63,118 nucleotides of DNA from Bacillota bacterium (GCA_021769295.1 JAETTD010000012.1:1-63118); one strand, 5' to 3'. Positions 33,534 through 43,429 are shown, counted from the first letter of the stretch. Translations and numbers: made by a program. Notes: generated by a model from the letters alone, not told the origin.

Positions 33534-34355
33534 ATGAAAAAAGAAATTCGTACAGTGGTTTTTGATGATGAATTAAAAATAGAGGCATATCGGTTTGAAG
33601 GCATATCTCAGCCCTTTCCAAATCATTTTCATGATTATTACGTTATAGGCCTGATAGAAAAAGGACATCGCTCACTATTATGCAAAAATCAAACCTATAT
33701 GACCGTGCCCGGAAACATAATGCTTTTAAATCCGGGTGACAGTCACTCGTGTACGCAGCAAGGTGATGAGTTCTTGGATTATATGGGTCTGAATATTTCC
33801 AAAGAAATAATGTCTGGCCTAACCTTTGAGGTCTCCGGCACAAAAACACTGCCTCACTTTTCAACGAATGTGATTTTTGATGACGAAGCTTCGTGCTATC
33901 TAAGAGTCCTGCACTCTATGATAACAGAAGGCTCCTACGAGTTCGCAAAGGAAGAAAACTTGCTTCTGCTGCTTTCTTTGCTGCTCCGCAAATATGCCAT
34001 GTCCTTTGAAGCGCCTGTATCCGAATACAAACGTGAAATAGATGCGGTTTGCTCTTTTATGGAGGAGCATTTTGCCGAAAGAATATCTTTGGAACAGCTC
34101 TGCCAATGCGCATGCACCAGCAAATCAACACTTCTCAGGGTGTTTACCCGTGAAAAGGGCGTCACTCCGTATCGTTACCTTGAAAATTTACGCATAGGAA
34201 AAGCCAAAAAACTTCTCGAGCAAGGCTTTACACCTGCGGAAGCAGCCTTGCAGACAGGGTTTTCCGACCAAAGCCACTTTACAAACTACTTCAGTAACTT
34301 TATAGGCCTCACTCCCGGCGCTTATTCTGAAATATTTTTAAAAAAGAGAGGGTAA
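33534..34355 (+). CDS. AraC-family transcriptional regulator
   Basis: 273 residues from the ATG at 33534 (MKKEIRTVVFDDEL) after AAAGGGAAGG; a longer frame upstream runs through a likely TATAAT (33504-33509). A cupin-like sensing domain (about 1-150, with PFPNHFHDYYVIGLIEKG and LLNPGDSHSCT) precedes two HTH motifs (about 175-270, SLEQLCQCACTSKSTLLRVF and AALQTGFSDQSHFTNYF). It lies 2 bp before the DUF2000 gene. Confidence 0.9.
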   Translation: MKKEIRTVVFDDELKIEAYRFEGISQPFPNHFHDYYVIGLIEKGHRSLLCKNQTYMTVPGNIMLLNPGDSHSCTQQGDEFLDYMGLNISKEIMSGLTFEVSGTKTLPHFSTNVIFDDEASCYLRVLHSMITEGSYEFAKEENLLLLLSLLLRKYAMSFEAPVSEYKREIDAVCSFMEEHFAERISLEQLCQCACTSKSTLLRVFTREKGVTPYRYLENLRIGKAKKLLEQGFTPAEAALQTGFSDQSHFTNYFSNFIGLTPGAYSEIFLKKRG

Positions 34356-34357
34356 AT

Positions 34358-34777
34358 ATGAACACACAAGACAAATGCGTTATGGTTATCGATAAATCTC
34401 TTCCCATAGGTATCATCACAAACACGGCGGCCATCTTAGGCATTACCTTAGGCAAATTCATCCCTGCCGCCATCGGTCCGGACATATATGATGAAGACGG
34501 CTGCAAGCATACCGGCATAATAAAGCTGCCGGTACCCATATTATCCGCATCGTCCCAAAGCATAAAAATCCTGAGAGAAAAATTATATCAGCCGGACTTC
34601 TGCGACTTGACGACGGTTGATTTTTCCGATGTGGCCCAAAGCTGCAAAGATTACAGCGAGTTTGCACATAAGATGTTCCACTCCTCTCAGGAGGATTTGC
34701 AGTATTTCGGGATTGCAATCTATGGTCCCAAGAAGAAGGTAAACAAACTTACCGGGAGCATTCCTCTGCTACGCTGA
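34358..34777 (+). CDS. DUF2000 protein
   Basis: 139 residues: KCVMVIDKSLPIGIITNTAA, LGKFIPAAIGPDIYDEDG. DUF2000 proteins have a peptidyl-tRNA hydrolase II-like fold but unknown function. They are often next to AraC regulators with a cupin domain, as here (2 bp spacing), so they are presumably the regulated partner. No activity can be assigned. Confidence 0.8.
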   Translation: MNTQDKCVMVIDKSLPIGIITNTAAILGITLGKFIPAAIGPDIYDEDGCKHTGIIKLPVPILSASSQSIKILREKLYQPDFCDLTTVDFSDVAQSCKDYSEFAHKMFHSSQEDLQYFGIAIYGPKKKVNKLTGSIPLLR

Positions 34778-34785
34778 TTTTAAGA

Positions 34786-34829
34786 AAGCCATAAGGGCGT
34801 ACATCATCTTGCAAAAGCCCTTATGGCTT
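34786..34829 (+). terminator. Hairpin using the 3' end of radA
   Basis: AAGCCATAAGGGC (34786-34798) pairs perfectly with GCCCTTATGGCTT (34817-34829), which is the coding end of radA on the other strand. It could end the AraC/DUF2000 transcript; the radA stop codon is in the loop. Confidence 0.6.
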
Positions 34830-36174
34830 CCGCTATGTTTTTTACTCCGATTATCTGGCAGTTCTGCGGTTTTTCCTTAATGGATTTGAGATTTGAAGCA
34901 GGCATTATGACTCTTTCGTAGCCCATTCTTGCTGCTTCTTTTACTATTTTATCCGCATATCTGGCCGCTCTCAGATCGCCGGTCAGCCCTATCTCTCCAA
35001 TGGCCAGCGTCTTCTTTGAAGCAGCAATGCTTTTGTGGGACGAATATATGGCGAGGGCCGCAGCAAGGTCCACAGATGTCCCCTCCGGCTTTAGGCCTCC
35101 CACTATATTGACGTATACATCCTGATTGATAAGTTGCAGACCCGCTTTCTTTTCGAGAACCGCCAGTATCATGCTCATTCTCGTATTGTCTGCTCCTACG
35201 GCTGTTCTTCTTGCAAATCCTATATTTGACGGCGTCACAAGAGCCTGCACCTCAAACATTACAGGCCTGCTTCCCTCGTATACCGCTGCCGTTACCGAAC
35301 CTTCCGTCTCTTCCGTCTTGCCTTCCAAAAACGTTCCCGATATGTCCGCAACTTCTTGAAGCCCGTCTTCCGCCATTATAAAGGCTCCGATTTCGCTGGT
35401 GGTTCCGAACCTGTTCTTAAAGGAACGCAAAATTCTCAGTTCCTGGTCTCTCTCCCCCGAAAAGTTGAGAACGCAGTCAACCAGATGTTCTACCGTCTTA
35501 GGGCCGGCCAAGTCGCCGCTTTTGGTAACGTGCGCCACTATAAAAATGGGAATGTTGCCCGTCTTGCCGATTTTCATAAGCTTGTTGCCGCAAGTACGAA
35601 CCTGCGACACGCTGCCCGGCGCCGAATCGAGCTCGTCACTGTACATGGTCTGTATTGAATCTATGATTAAAAATTCAGGCTTGATATTTTCACATGCCGT
35701 TTCTACGTTTTCAAGATTGGTTTCGGGCAGCACAAAAAGTGATTCGGGAATTTCTCCGCAGACTCTGTCTGCCCGCATCTTAATCTGTTCTTCAGATTCT
35801 TCTCCGGAAACGTAGAGAACCCTTTTACCTGTCTTGGCAATGTTAGAAGCTGTCTGAATTATAATGGTAGATTTACCTATTCCCGGCTCTCCCGAAATCA
35901 AAACCAGCGAGCCTCTTACAAGTCCTCCTCCAAGGACTCTGTTCAATTCTCCGATTCCGGTATCGAGCCTTTTATATTCTCTTGTTCCGACTTCCTTCAG
36001 TTTGGACGGTCTTGCCCCCTCCGACGTGCGCCTCCTCGCATCTTCTTTTGCGGGCGGCAAAGCCTTTTCTTCAACAAAGGAATTCCATGCTCCGCATATG
36101 CATTGGCCCATCCATGTAGGGCTTTCATAGCCGCATTCCTGACATACAAATATCGTTTTAGCTTTTTTTGCCAT
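34804..36174 (-). CDS. radA: DNA repair protein RadA (Sms)
   Basis: 456 residues. N-terminal zinc finger (CQECGYESPTWMGQCICG, about 11-28), RecA-like ATPase with Walker A GEPGIGKST (about 94-102) and the RadA-specific KNRFGTT (about 250), then a Lon-like domain (about 290-456). It is a branch-migration helicase in recombination and repair. It is followed convergently by the DUF2000 gene. Confidence 0.95.
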   Translation of the reverse strand: MAKKAKTIFVCQECGYESPTWMGQCICGAWNSFVEEKALPPAKEDARRRTSEGARPSKLKEVGTREYKRLDTGIGELNRVLGGGLVRGSLVLISGEPGIGKSTIIIQTASNIAKTGKRVLYVSGEESEEQIKMRADRVCGEIPESLFVLPETNLENVETACENIKPEFLIIDSIQTMYSDELDSAPGSVSQVRTCGNKLMKIGKTGNIPIFIVAHVTKSGDLAGPKTVEHLVDCVLNFSGERDQELRILRSFKNRFGTTSEIGAFIMAEDGLQEVADISGTFLEGKTEETEGSVTAAVYEGSRPVMFEVQALVTPSNIGFARRTAVGADNTRMSMILAVLEKKAGLQLINQDVYVNIVGGLKPEGTSVDLAAALAIYSSHKSIAASKKTLAIGEIGLTGDLRAARYADKIVKEAARMGYERVIMPASNLKSIKEKPQNCQIIGVKNIAEAIRAFAR

Positions 36175-36297
36175 GTGTTCTCCTCTTTTAGAACATTTGT
36201 TCTGTTTATATGATACCTCATGTCGGTTGTTTTGGCAAGAGCTAAAAGCTTCTGCCCGTAAAATTTATCCGTACCGATTGAGAGGAAGCCTTTAAAC

Positions 36298-36518
36298 TGC
36301 CGTAACTCTCAAAATTTTCTTTGGTTACGGCATTTTTATCCGTTGACAGGGTGCCGGATTGCCGCAAATTTTGCAAGTTTCTTCGTTTACGGCATTTTTT
36401 GAGCTCTTTAGGGCGTAAAACTGCCGTAAATTGTAAAATCTCATTGAATTACGGCATTTTCACCTGCCGGCAAGTAGTCAAAATGCCGTAGGTAGATGAT
36501 TTTCTTAAATTGACGGCA
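36298..36518. repeat. Four 35-nt hairpins at a 62-bp period
   Basis: Hairpins at 36298-36332, 36360-36394, 36422-36456 and 36484-36518. Each begins TGCCGYA and ends ACGGCA with 6-9 bp of pairing, and each is followed by T3-T6. Starts are exactly 62 bp apart. The 19-nt centres and the 27-nt separators differ between units. They fill the 470 bp between radA and the EF-G-like gene; nothing else is seen there. Confidence 0.9.
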
Positions 36519-36648
36519 TTTCGACAAAAATCGACAACGCACGGCACGCAGCAGGGGGCCTGCGAAAAGGCCTGCGAGAAGCCCGGCACACAAAAAAAGC
36601 TGCTCGCAGCGAACAGTCTGCAAACAGCTCTCTTGATTGCGTATTATT

Positions 36649-38604
36649 CTATTCTTCCTCTGCCTTGTGGGCTTCAATAATCTTTGTTGCCAAGTGAGCA
36701 GGAACTTCTTCGTATTTTTCAAAGTTCATTACAAAGCTTCCTCTTGCCTGAGTCATGGCTCTAAGTCCGATTGCATAATCGAACAGCTCTGCCTGAGGAG
36801 CCAGTGCGATGAGCTTTTGTCCGCCGTCTGTCATAGGTTCCATACCGAGAATCTTTCCTCTTCTCTTGTTCATGTCACCCATTACATCTCCCATGTATTC
36901 ATCAGGTACGAAGATTTCAAGTCTCATTATAGGCTCAAGCAGACAAGGTTTTGCTTCTACTATACCTTTCTTGAATGCCAGTGAAGCAGCAATCTTAAAT
37001 GCCATTTCGTTGGAGTCTACATCGTGGTATGAACCGTCATATAAAACTGCCTTTACGTTTACAACCTTGCAGCCTGCAAGAGGGCCTTTGTTCATGCATT
37101 CCTGCAATCCCTTTTCAACGGCAGGCACGTAGTTCTTAGGAACGGAGCCTCCGAACAGTTCTTCTGAGAATTCAAATTCTTTCTCGGACGGGGAGAATCT
37201 GATGTGTACGTCACCGTACTGACCTGCGCCACCGGATTGTTTCTTGTGCTTACCCTGAACATCTGAGTTGCCCTTTATAGTTTCTCTGTAAGCGATTTTC
37301 TGCGGCACTGTCTTTACATTGACACCGAATCTGTCTTTCAGCTTTGCAAGTATAACTCCCAGCTGAATATCACCCTGACCGCCTAACAACGTCTGGCGTG
37401 TTTCGGTATTTCTTTCTACGACGAATGAAGGGTCTTCTTCTCTGAGCTTGTTGAGACCTGTTCCCATCTTGTCTTCATCGTTCTTGTCCGCTGCTTCAAT
37501 AGCGATAAAATATGAAGGCTGTGGATAATCCAATGGCAGGTATCTGATTATATCGTTCTTATCGCAAAGAGTGTCTCCGGACAGAGTGTACTGTAATTTT
37601 GCCACTGCCACAATGTCTCCTGCCTCTGCATAGTTAAGTTCAGTCTGATTTTTACCTCTTAAGAAGAACAGCTTGCCTAATTTTTCTGCTTTTCCTGCCC
37701 TCTCGTTGTATACTTCATCACCCGAATTAAGCTTGCCCGTTACGACTTTCATGACGGAAATCTTTCCTACAAACGGGTCAACTATTGTTTTAAACACGAA
37801 TGCCGATGCCGGTGCGTCTACTACCGAAAGTCTCTCAACAGGCTCGTTCTTGTCGTTAAATCCTGCATAAGGACCGTGTTCGAGAGGCGTAGGTACATAA
37901 GTAACCAGCAAATCGAGCAGTCCTTCCAGACCTGCTCCAAGCTGGAATGCCGACGAGCATACAGGTACGATTCCACCTTCGGAAATACCTTTTTTCAGAC
38001 CTTTTAACACTTCTTCATCGGAGAAGTCGTCTCCGTTAAAGTATTTTTCCATAAGCTCATCGTCTGTCATAGCGATAGCTTCTTTCAGTTCTTCATCTAT
38101 TTCTGCGCTGAGCGGCCAGCTGAAAGGAATCAGCTTTTCGCCGAATTTGTCTTTAAGTTCGCCAAAGGTCTTATAGAAGTCGAATTCATCTTTATCTCTC
38201 TTATTTATAACGATAAATCTCGGAGTCTTATATCTTTCACAGGCTTTCCATGCGGCTTCTGTACCAACCTGAATTCCGGATCCGGCATCAACCATAATAA
38301 CTGCGGCTTCTGCAGCTCTGAGTGCTGCATTTACTTCACCTACGAAATCGAAATATCCCGGTGTGTCGATAAAGTTAATCTTGTTTTCTTTCCAGAGAAT
38401 AGGAACTACTGAAGTGTTAATGGAATATCCTCTTTCTATTTCCATTTTGTCGTAGTCGGATACGGTATTGCCGTCTTCCACTTTGCCCATTCTGTTGATA
38501 ACACCCGTTGCCAGCAATGCGGCTTCAAGAAATGTAGTCTTACCACATCCGCCATGACCTAATAATGCAACGTTTCTGATGTTTTCGCTTGTATAGCCTT
38601 TCAT
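36649..38604 (-). CDS. EF-G-like translational GTPase
   Basis: 651 residues, about 40 shorter than housekeeping EF-G. G1 GHGGCGKTT (about 16-24), G3 DTPGYFDF (about 80-87), G4 NKRD (about 133-136), then domain II, an EF-G-type domain IV (about 445-560) and V (LRLEIFVPDEYMGDVMGDM-like motif near 575). Members are usually annotated as EF-G-like proteins (FusA2 type); the classical fusA would lie in the ribosomal cluster near tuf. The exact role in translation is unsettled. Confidence 0.85.
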   Translation of the reverse strand: MKGYTSENIRNVALLGHGGCGKTTFLEAALLATGVINRMGKVEDGNTVSDYDKMEIERGYSINTSVVPILWKENKINFIDTPGYFDFVGEVNAALRAAEAAVIMVDAGSGIQVGTEAAWKACERYKTPRFIVINKRDKDEFDFYKTFGELKDKFGEKLIPFSWPLSAEIDEELKEAIAMTDDELMEKYFNGDDFSDEEVLKGLKKGISEGGIVPVCSSAFQLGAGLEGLLDLLVTYVPTPLEHGPYAGFNDKNEPVERLSVVDAPASAFVFKTIVDPFVGKISVMKVVTGKLNSGDEVYNERAGKAEKLGKLFFLRGKNQTELNYAEAGDIVAVAKLQYTLSGDTLCDKNDIIRYLPLDYPQPSYFIAIEAADKNDEDKMGTGLNKLREEDPSFVVERNTETRQTLLGGQGDIQLGVILAKLKDRFGVNVKTVPQKIAYRETIKGNSDVQGKHKKQSGGAGQYGDVHIRFSPSEKEFEFSEELFGGSVPKNYVPAVEKGLQECMNKGPLAGCKVVNVKAVLYDGSYHDVDSNEMAFKIAASLAFKKGIVEAKPCLLEPIMRLEIFVPDEYMGDVMGDMNKRRGKILGMEPMTDGGQKLIALAPQAELFDYAIGLRAMTQARGSFVMNFEKYEEVPAHLATKIIEAHKAEEE

Positions 38605-38688
38605 ATATTAAGACCTCCTAAATTATTTTGCTTATATCGCAATTCTACGCTTTATTATATCAAATGAATATTTAAAACACAACTGTTT

Positions 38689-39582
38689 TTAGCTCCCTTG
38701 CACGCTCTCGTCATTATTTTCTTTGGTCTTTGCAACAAGAACGGTAGCCAGCAGTATCAATATGCATCCGGCTATGCTCTTAGGTGAAAATTTTTCTCCG
38801 TAAACCAGTACTCCTATAATGACGCTGGTTATAGGCTCAAAAGTGCTCAAAATGGCAGCGCTCTGCCCTCCCGTATACTTTACTCCAATCTGAAACCCCA
38901 AGACTGCTATAAACGATACGCTTATGGCAAACAGTAACGCAACTGCCCAGCCGGTGGGTGTCAATGCTACTCTGAGCTGGCCTGTTGCCACAGATACCGC
39001 AAAGACCAACACAGAGGCAACCGAATTCATATAAAAAATGAGTTTAAGAGACGGCATTTCCCTAAGCTCGCTTTTGTCTAAGTATATAACGTAAAAGGCG
39101 TATGTATTTCCTGAGGCAAATGCAAGGAGTATTCCCAGCAGGCTTACGGCCGCTTCGCCGTTGTGAAAAAGAACAATTCCTATCATGCAAAGCACCACAC
39201 ATACGATTTTAATTGTCTTTACCTTTTCTTTCAGGAATATTATGCTGAACAGAATAACCATTGCCGGATATACGAAATGTATGGTGGTTGCCATTCCCGA
39301 CGGTATAAAGTTATACGAAAAGAACAGCAACAGAGAGGTTCCGCCGTACCCTGCGATTGTAATCAGGCATATCTTCATGAACTGTGTCTTTGTCACGGCA
39401 AGAGGTATTTTTTTGATTTTCAAATAAACATAAATAGGCGGCAATGACAGAAAAAACCTGTAAAATGCTCCGCTTAAGGTATTTCCGCCTTCTGCGCATA
39501 CCACTTTCATGAACATGGGCACAAGTCCGAAGCATATGGCTGATACTATCACTGCAATTATTCCTATGGTTCGTTTGGTCAT
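38689..39582 (-). CDS. EamA/DMT-family transporter
   Basis: 297 residues from the ATG at 39582 (MTKRTIGIIAVIV), chosen because AAAGAGG lies at normal distance; an upstream in-frame start is possible. Ten membrane segments in two EamA repeats (about 5-140 and 150-290). These carry metabolites, often amino acids, across the cytoplasmic membrane. The substrate is not predictable. Confidence 0.87.
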   Translation of the reverse strand: MTKRTIGIIAVIVSAICFGLVPMFMKVVCAEGGNTLSGAFYRFFLSLPPIYVYLKIKKIPLAVTKTQFMKICLITIAGYGGTSLLLFFSYNFIPSGMATTIHFVYPAMVILFSIIFLKEKVKTIKIVCVVLCMIGIVLFHNGEAAVSLLGILLAFASGNTYAFYVIYLDKSELREMPSLKLIFYMNSVASVLVFAVSVATGQLRVALTPTGWAVALLFAISVSFIAVLGFQIGVKYTGGQSAAILSTFEPITSVIIGVLVYGEKFSPKSIAGCILILLATVLVAKTKENNDESVQGS

Positions 39583-39619
39583 TTTTATCATTACCTCTTT
39601 AACTGATGTATAATACAAA

Positions 39620-39643
39620 AGCAGGGGAAACGTGTCCCCTGCT
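39620..39643 (-). terminator. Terminator of asnS
   Basis: AGCAGGGGA (39620-39628) pairs with TCCCCTGCT (39635-39643), followed on the minus strand by TTTTG. Confidence 0.8.
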
Positions 39644-39657
39644 CTTTATGGCTTAAT

Positions 39658-41052
39658 TTAAAAGTCTGCTGTTTTAGGTGTTCTCGGGAACGGCAGCACA
39701 TCCCTTATATTGCTCATACCTGTTATATACATGATGATTCTCTCAAATCCAAGACCGTAACCGGCATGCTTAACGCCGCCGTATTTACGTAAGTCAAGAT
39801 ACCACCAGTAGTCTTCTTCGCCAAGACCCAGCTCTTTCATCCTTGCCGTGAGCACGTCAAGTCTTTCTTCTCTCTGGCTTCCTCCGATAATCTCACCTAC
39901 GCCCGGAACGAGCAAATCGCAGGCTGCAACGGTCTTTCCGTCATCGTTGAGTCGCATATAGAAAGCTTTTATATCTTTAGGGTAATCCGTTACAAACAAA
40001 GGCTTCTTGAAGATTTCCTCTGTGAGGAAGCGCTCATGCTCTGTCTGCAAGTCGATGCCCCATTCTACCGGATACTGGAACTCTTTGCCGGATTTTTTAA
40101 GGAGCTCTACGGCCTCGGTATATGTTACACGTCCGAAATCGGAGTTTACTATATGATTGAGTCTTTCTATAAGTCCTTTATCTATGAAGCTATTGAAAAA
40201 CTGCATTTCCTCCGGAGCGTTTTCCATCACGTAACTGATGATATACTTAATCATAGCCTCGGCCAGCTCCATGTTGTCGTTCAAATCGGCAAACGCCACC
40301 TCCGGTTCAATCATCCAGAATTCGGATGCATGTCTTGCGGTGTTGGAATTTTCGGCTCTGAAAGTAGGTCCGAAGGTGTATATCTTTCTGAATGCAAGGG
40401 CATAGGCCTCTGCTTCAAGCTGGCCGCTTACGGTGAGACTGGTCTCTTTGCCGAAAAAGTCTCCGCTGTAGTCAACTTTTCCGTCTTCTTTTTTAGGAAT
40501 TTCGTTCATGTCCAAAGTGGTGACTCTGAACATTTCACCTGCTCCTTCACAGTCACTTCCCGTAATAATCGGAGTATGAACGTATACAAAGTTTTGTTCC
40601 TGGAAAAATTTGTGGATTGCGTATGCAACCAGCGACCTTACTCTGAATACCGCTGCAAAGGTGTTGCTTCTCGGCCTCAGGTGGGCGATTTCTCTTAAGA
40701 ACTCCATAGTATGTCTCTTTGGCTGCAGCGGATAATCCGGTGTTGAAGCAGCTTCCACCGTGATTTCTTTTGCCTTTATCTCGAAAGGCTGCTTTGCATT
40801 TGGAGTTAAAGCCACAGTGCCTTTGACCGCAAGGGCGGTTGCAACATATGCTTTGGAAATTTCTTCAAAGTTATCTATAAATTCTTCTTCATATACTACC
40901 TGAACGGATTTGAAAAAGGAGCCGTCATTCAATTCGATAAATCCGAATTTATTTGAGTTTCTGTTATTTCTAACCCAGCCCTTAATTAGGACTTCTTTAT
41001 CTGCATATTCAGCAGTATTTCTAAAAAGTTCTCTCAGTAAAATTTCTTTCAT
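39658..41052 (-). CDS. asnS: Asparaginyl-tRNA synthetase
   Basis: 464 residues. An OB-fold anticodon-binding domain (about 15-100: [20 protein letters not shown]) is followed by the class II catalytic core with motif 2 [20 protein letters not shown] (about 224-243) and motif 3 [13 protein letters not shown] (about 438). The order and AENS signature distinguish AsnRS from AspRS. It has its own promoter (41088-41116). Confidence 0.95.
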   Translation of the reverse strand: MKEILLRELFRNTAEYADKEVLIKGWVRNNRNSNKFGFIELNDGSFFKSVQVVYEEEFIDNFEEISKAYVATALAVKGTVALTPNAKQPFEIKAKEITVEAASTPDYPLQPKRHTMEFLREIAHLRPRSNTFAAVFRVRSLVAYAIHKFFQEQNFVYVHTPIITGSDCEGAGEMFRVTTLDMNEIPKKEDGKVDYSGDFFGKETSLTVSGQLEAEAYALAFRKIYTFGPTFRAENSNTARHASEFWMIEPEVAFADLNDNMELAEAMIKYIISYVMENAPEEMQFFNSFIDKGLIERLNHIVNSDFGRVTYTEAVELLKKSGKEFQYPVEWGIDLQTEHERFLTEEIFKKPLFVTDYPKDIKAFYMRLNDDGKTVAACDLLVPGVGEIIGGSQREERLDVLTARMKELGLGEEDYWWYLDLRKYGGVKHAGYGLGFERIIMYITGMSNIRDVLPFPRTPKTADF

Positions 41053-41087
41053 TTACTACATTACCTCTTATTTTAGTTTTCTTAGAT

Positions 41088-41116
41088 ACAATACCACAAA
41101 TATCGGGCATTTTCAA
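41088..41116 (-). promoter_or_regulatory. asnS promoter
   Basis: Minus strand TTGAAA (41111-41116), 17 bp, TATTGT (41088-41093), 36 bp before the start codon. No T-box leader fits in the space. Confidence 0.6.
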
Positions 41117-41217
41117 GAGGGTCTTGACACAGAGCCTTACAGAAACCCATAGATTCGCATTGCTTCCGGGCATTGTCTCTTTCAGACCGTCGCCTACCCT
41201 ATATATATTAAAATCGA

Positions 41218-41261
41218 GGGGTAAAATTTTTTACCCCCGGGGAGGTAAAATTTTTTACCTC
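41218..41261. repeat. Twin A/T-core hairpins
   Basis: GGGGTAAAATTTTTTACCCC (41218-41237) and GAGGTAAAATTTTTTACCTC (41242-41261) stand side by side, flanked by AT tracts (41200-41209 and 41269-41281). They lie between the lysS terminator and the asnS promoter. Confidence 0.85.
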
Positions 41262-41285
41262 GTCAAAATTATATATATATAAAAA

Positions 41286-41315
41286 CAGCCGGAGGCGTAC
41301 ACTTCGCTCCGGCTG
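41286..41315 (-). terminator. Terminator of greA-lysS
   Basis: CAGCCGGAG (41286-41294) pairs with CTCCGGCTG (41307-41315) with a short internal bulge, followed on the minus strand by TTTTTATAT. Confidence 0.85.
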
Positions 41316-41347
41316 CCGCAAAACTATTCTGACTATTCAGTTAATTA

Positions 41348-42892
41348 CTATTTTTCCAATGGCTTCATCGTCGGGAACAGGATTACATCCCTGATGCTCG
41401 GCGCATCGCAGATGAGCATTACAACTCTGTCAATGCCTACGCCCAGACCGCCTGTAGGAGGAAGGCCCACTTCAAGAGCGTTTACGAAGTCCATATCCAT
41501 AGGATGTGCTTCGTCGTCGAGGCCTGCGTCGAGCTGAGCCTGCTGTACAGCAAATCTCTCGTACTGGTCTATTGGATCGTTAAGCTCCGAGAACGCATTG
41601 CATACTTCCCAGCCGTTGATATAACCTTCAAATCTTCTTGTGATTCTCGGGTCTTTAGGGTCTCTCTTGGACAGCGGTGAAACTTCTACAGGATGTCCCA
41701 CTACGAAAACAGGTCCGTCCAAATATCCCGGCACGTCTTCACAGTATTCTTCGAACATTTCAGCAATGAGTTTTCCGCGGGTCATGTCCTTGACCTCGTC
41801 CTTGTCCATTCCGTATTTGATAGCCGCTTCTCTTGCTTCTTCATCGGAATCTATCTTGTGGAAATCAACGCCTGTGATTTCCTTTACGGCGTCAGTCATG
41901 TCCAGCCTTCTCCACGGAGGAGTTACATCAAACTGCTTGCCCTGATAAGTGATTATCGGAGTGCCGTTTACTGCAAGAGCCGACTTATAAACAATCTGCT
42001 CAGTCACATCCATGACGCTTTCCATATCTCCATAGGCCATGTAGCATTCCATGCTTGTAAATTCAGGATTATGGTTTCTGTCCATGCCCTCGTTACGGAA
42101 CATTTTGCCCATTTCGTACACTCTGTCAAGTCCGCCGACTATCAACCTCTTGAGGTAAAGCTCGTTGGAAATACGCAATTTCATATCTATATCCAGCGTA
42201 TTGTGATGAGTGTTGAAAGGTCTTGCATTTGCTCCGCCCGCTATGGTTGTGAGAATCGGAGTATCGACTTCCAGGTAACCGTAATCATCCTCAAGCACAC
42301 GCTTGATTTCCTTGATAATCTTAGCACGCTTGATGAAAGTTTCCCTTACCTCAGGATTTACAATCAAATCGACATATCTCTGACGGTATCTCAAATCAGT
42401 GTCCTTGAGGCCATGCCACTTATCAGGTAAAATCTGGAGAGATTTGGACAGAAGTACAACTTTAGCAGCTTTAATGGAAACTTCGCCATGTTTGGTCTTA
42501 AATACGGTTCCTTCAACGCCTATTATATCGCCTATATCGTATGTCTTGAACCACTTGTAATCCTCTTCGCCTATGGCGTCACGTCTTACATAACACTGGA
42601 TTCTTCCCTGCTTGTCCTGAATATCTATAAAAGAAGCTTTTCCCATGTTTCTGAAAGCCATAATTCTTCCTGCGCATGAAACCTCCTGGTCTTCCATGGC
42701 GTCAAAATTATCCTTTATGTCCAAGCTGTGAGCAGTTACATCCCATTTTTCTTCGAGGAACGGGTTTCTTCCGGCTTCCTGAAGAGCTTTAAGCTTATCC
42801 CTTCTTATTTTTCTAAGCTCATTTAGGCTTTCTTCTGTTACTTCTTCATGAATATCAGGGTTAATGTTATCTCTTGTATCTCCCATTTTCAT
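41348..42892 (-). CDS. lysS: Lysyl-tRNA synthetase (class II)
   Basis: 514 residues. OB-fold domain at about 60-165, class II motif 2 FRNEGMDRNHNPEFTSMECY (about 270-289) and motif 3 GLGVGIDRVVML (about 485-496). It charges tRNA-Lys. It follows greA by 21 bp, a conserved Firmicutes pair. Confidence 0.95.
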   Translation of the reverse strand: MKMGDTRDNINPDIHEEVTEESLNELRKIRRDKLKALQEAGRNPFLEEKWDVTAHSLDIKDNFDAMEDQEVSCAGRIMAFRNMGKASFIDIQDKQGRIQCYVRRDAIGEEDYKWFKTYDIGDIIGVEGTVFKTKHGEVSIKAAKVVLLSKSLQILPDKWHGLKDTDLRYRQRYVDLIVNPEVRETFIKRAKIIKEIKRVLEDDYGYLEVDTPILTTIAGGANARPFNTHHNTLDIDMKLRISNELYLKRLIVGGLDRVYEMGKMFRNEGMDRNHNPEFTSMECYMAYGDMESVMDVTEQIVYKSALAVNGTPIITYQGKQFDVTPPWRRLDMTDAVKEITGVDFHKIDSDEEAREAAIKYGMDKDEVKDMTRGKLIAEMFEEYCEDVPGYLDGPVFVVGHPVEVSPLSKRDPKDPRITRRFEGYINGWEVCNAFSELNDPIDQYERFAVQQAQLDAGLDDEAHPMDMDFVNALEVGLPPTGGLGVGIDRVVMLICDAPSIRDVILFPTMKPLEK

Positions 42893-42913
42893 CTCACCTT
42901 TCTACACTGTAAC

Positions 42914-43387
42914 TTACTTTGTAATATCTGTAATCTTATAGCTCAAAACCCCGTCAGGCACAACGATTTCAACAATTTCGCCCTTCTTTTTATCCAAAAG
43001 ATTTTTGCCTACTGCGGATTCGTTTGAAATCTTACCTGCAAACGGGTCAGCCTCGGTGGCGCCCACAATAGTAAACTCCATTTCATCGCCCGACTTTGTA
43101 TCGACAACCTTGACTTTAAGTCCTACTCTGACTCTGTCGTTGGTCATTTCGTCTTCGTTTATTATCGTTGCTTTACGAATCATATTTTCAAGCTTGAGAA
43201 TTTTTTCCTCCAGCTCTGCCTGCTCATTTTTAGCCGAGTCGTATTCAGCATTCTCAGAAAGGTCACCGTATGAAATGGCTTCCTTCAACCTTTCGGAAAC
43301 TTCCTTTCTTCTTACGGAAACCAGTTCTTCATGTTCTGCAACTATTTTATCGTACCCTTCTTGGGTTAATAGTATTTCTTCTGACAT
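42914..43387 (-). CDS. greA: Transcription elongation factor GreA
   Basis: 157 residues. N-terminal coiled coil (about 10-75) with acidic tip region AISYGDLSENAEYDSAK (about 37-53), then the FKBP-like C-terminal domain. It rescues backtracked RNA polymerase by stimulating transcript cleavage. Confidence 0.94.
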   Translation of the reverse strand: MSEEILLTQEGYDKIVAEHEELVSVRRKEVSERLKEAISYGDLSENAEYDSAKNEQAELEEKILKLENMIRKATIINEDEMTNDRVRVGLKVKVVDTKSGDEMEFTIVGATEADPFAGKISNESAVGKNLLDKKKGEIVEIVVPDGVLSYKITDITK

Positions 43388-43429
43388 TTTTAATATCTCC
43401 TTTCGACTTTCTGCTTAGCCGTGCCAAAT

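Noticed and set aside
36298-36518. CRISPR array
   Set aside because: The 35/27 spacing looks like one, but only the stem ends are conserved, the repeat centres differ in every unit, there are four units, and no cas gene is in the window.
41053-41347. T-box riboswitch for asnS (and likewise for cysS, proS, lysS)
   Set aside because: The conserved T-box TGGNACCGCG is not found in the leader on the minus strand, and cysS and proS are internal to operons with no leader space.
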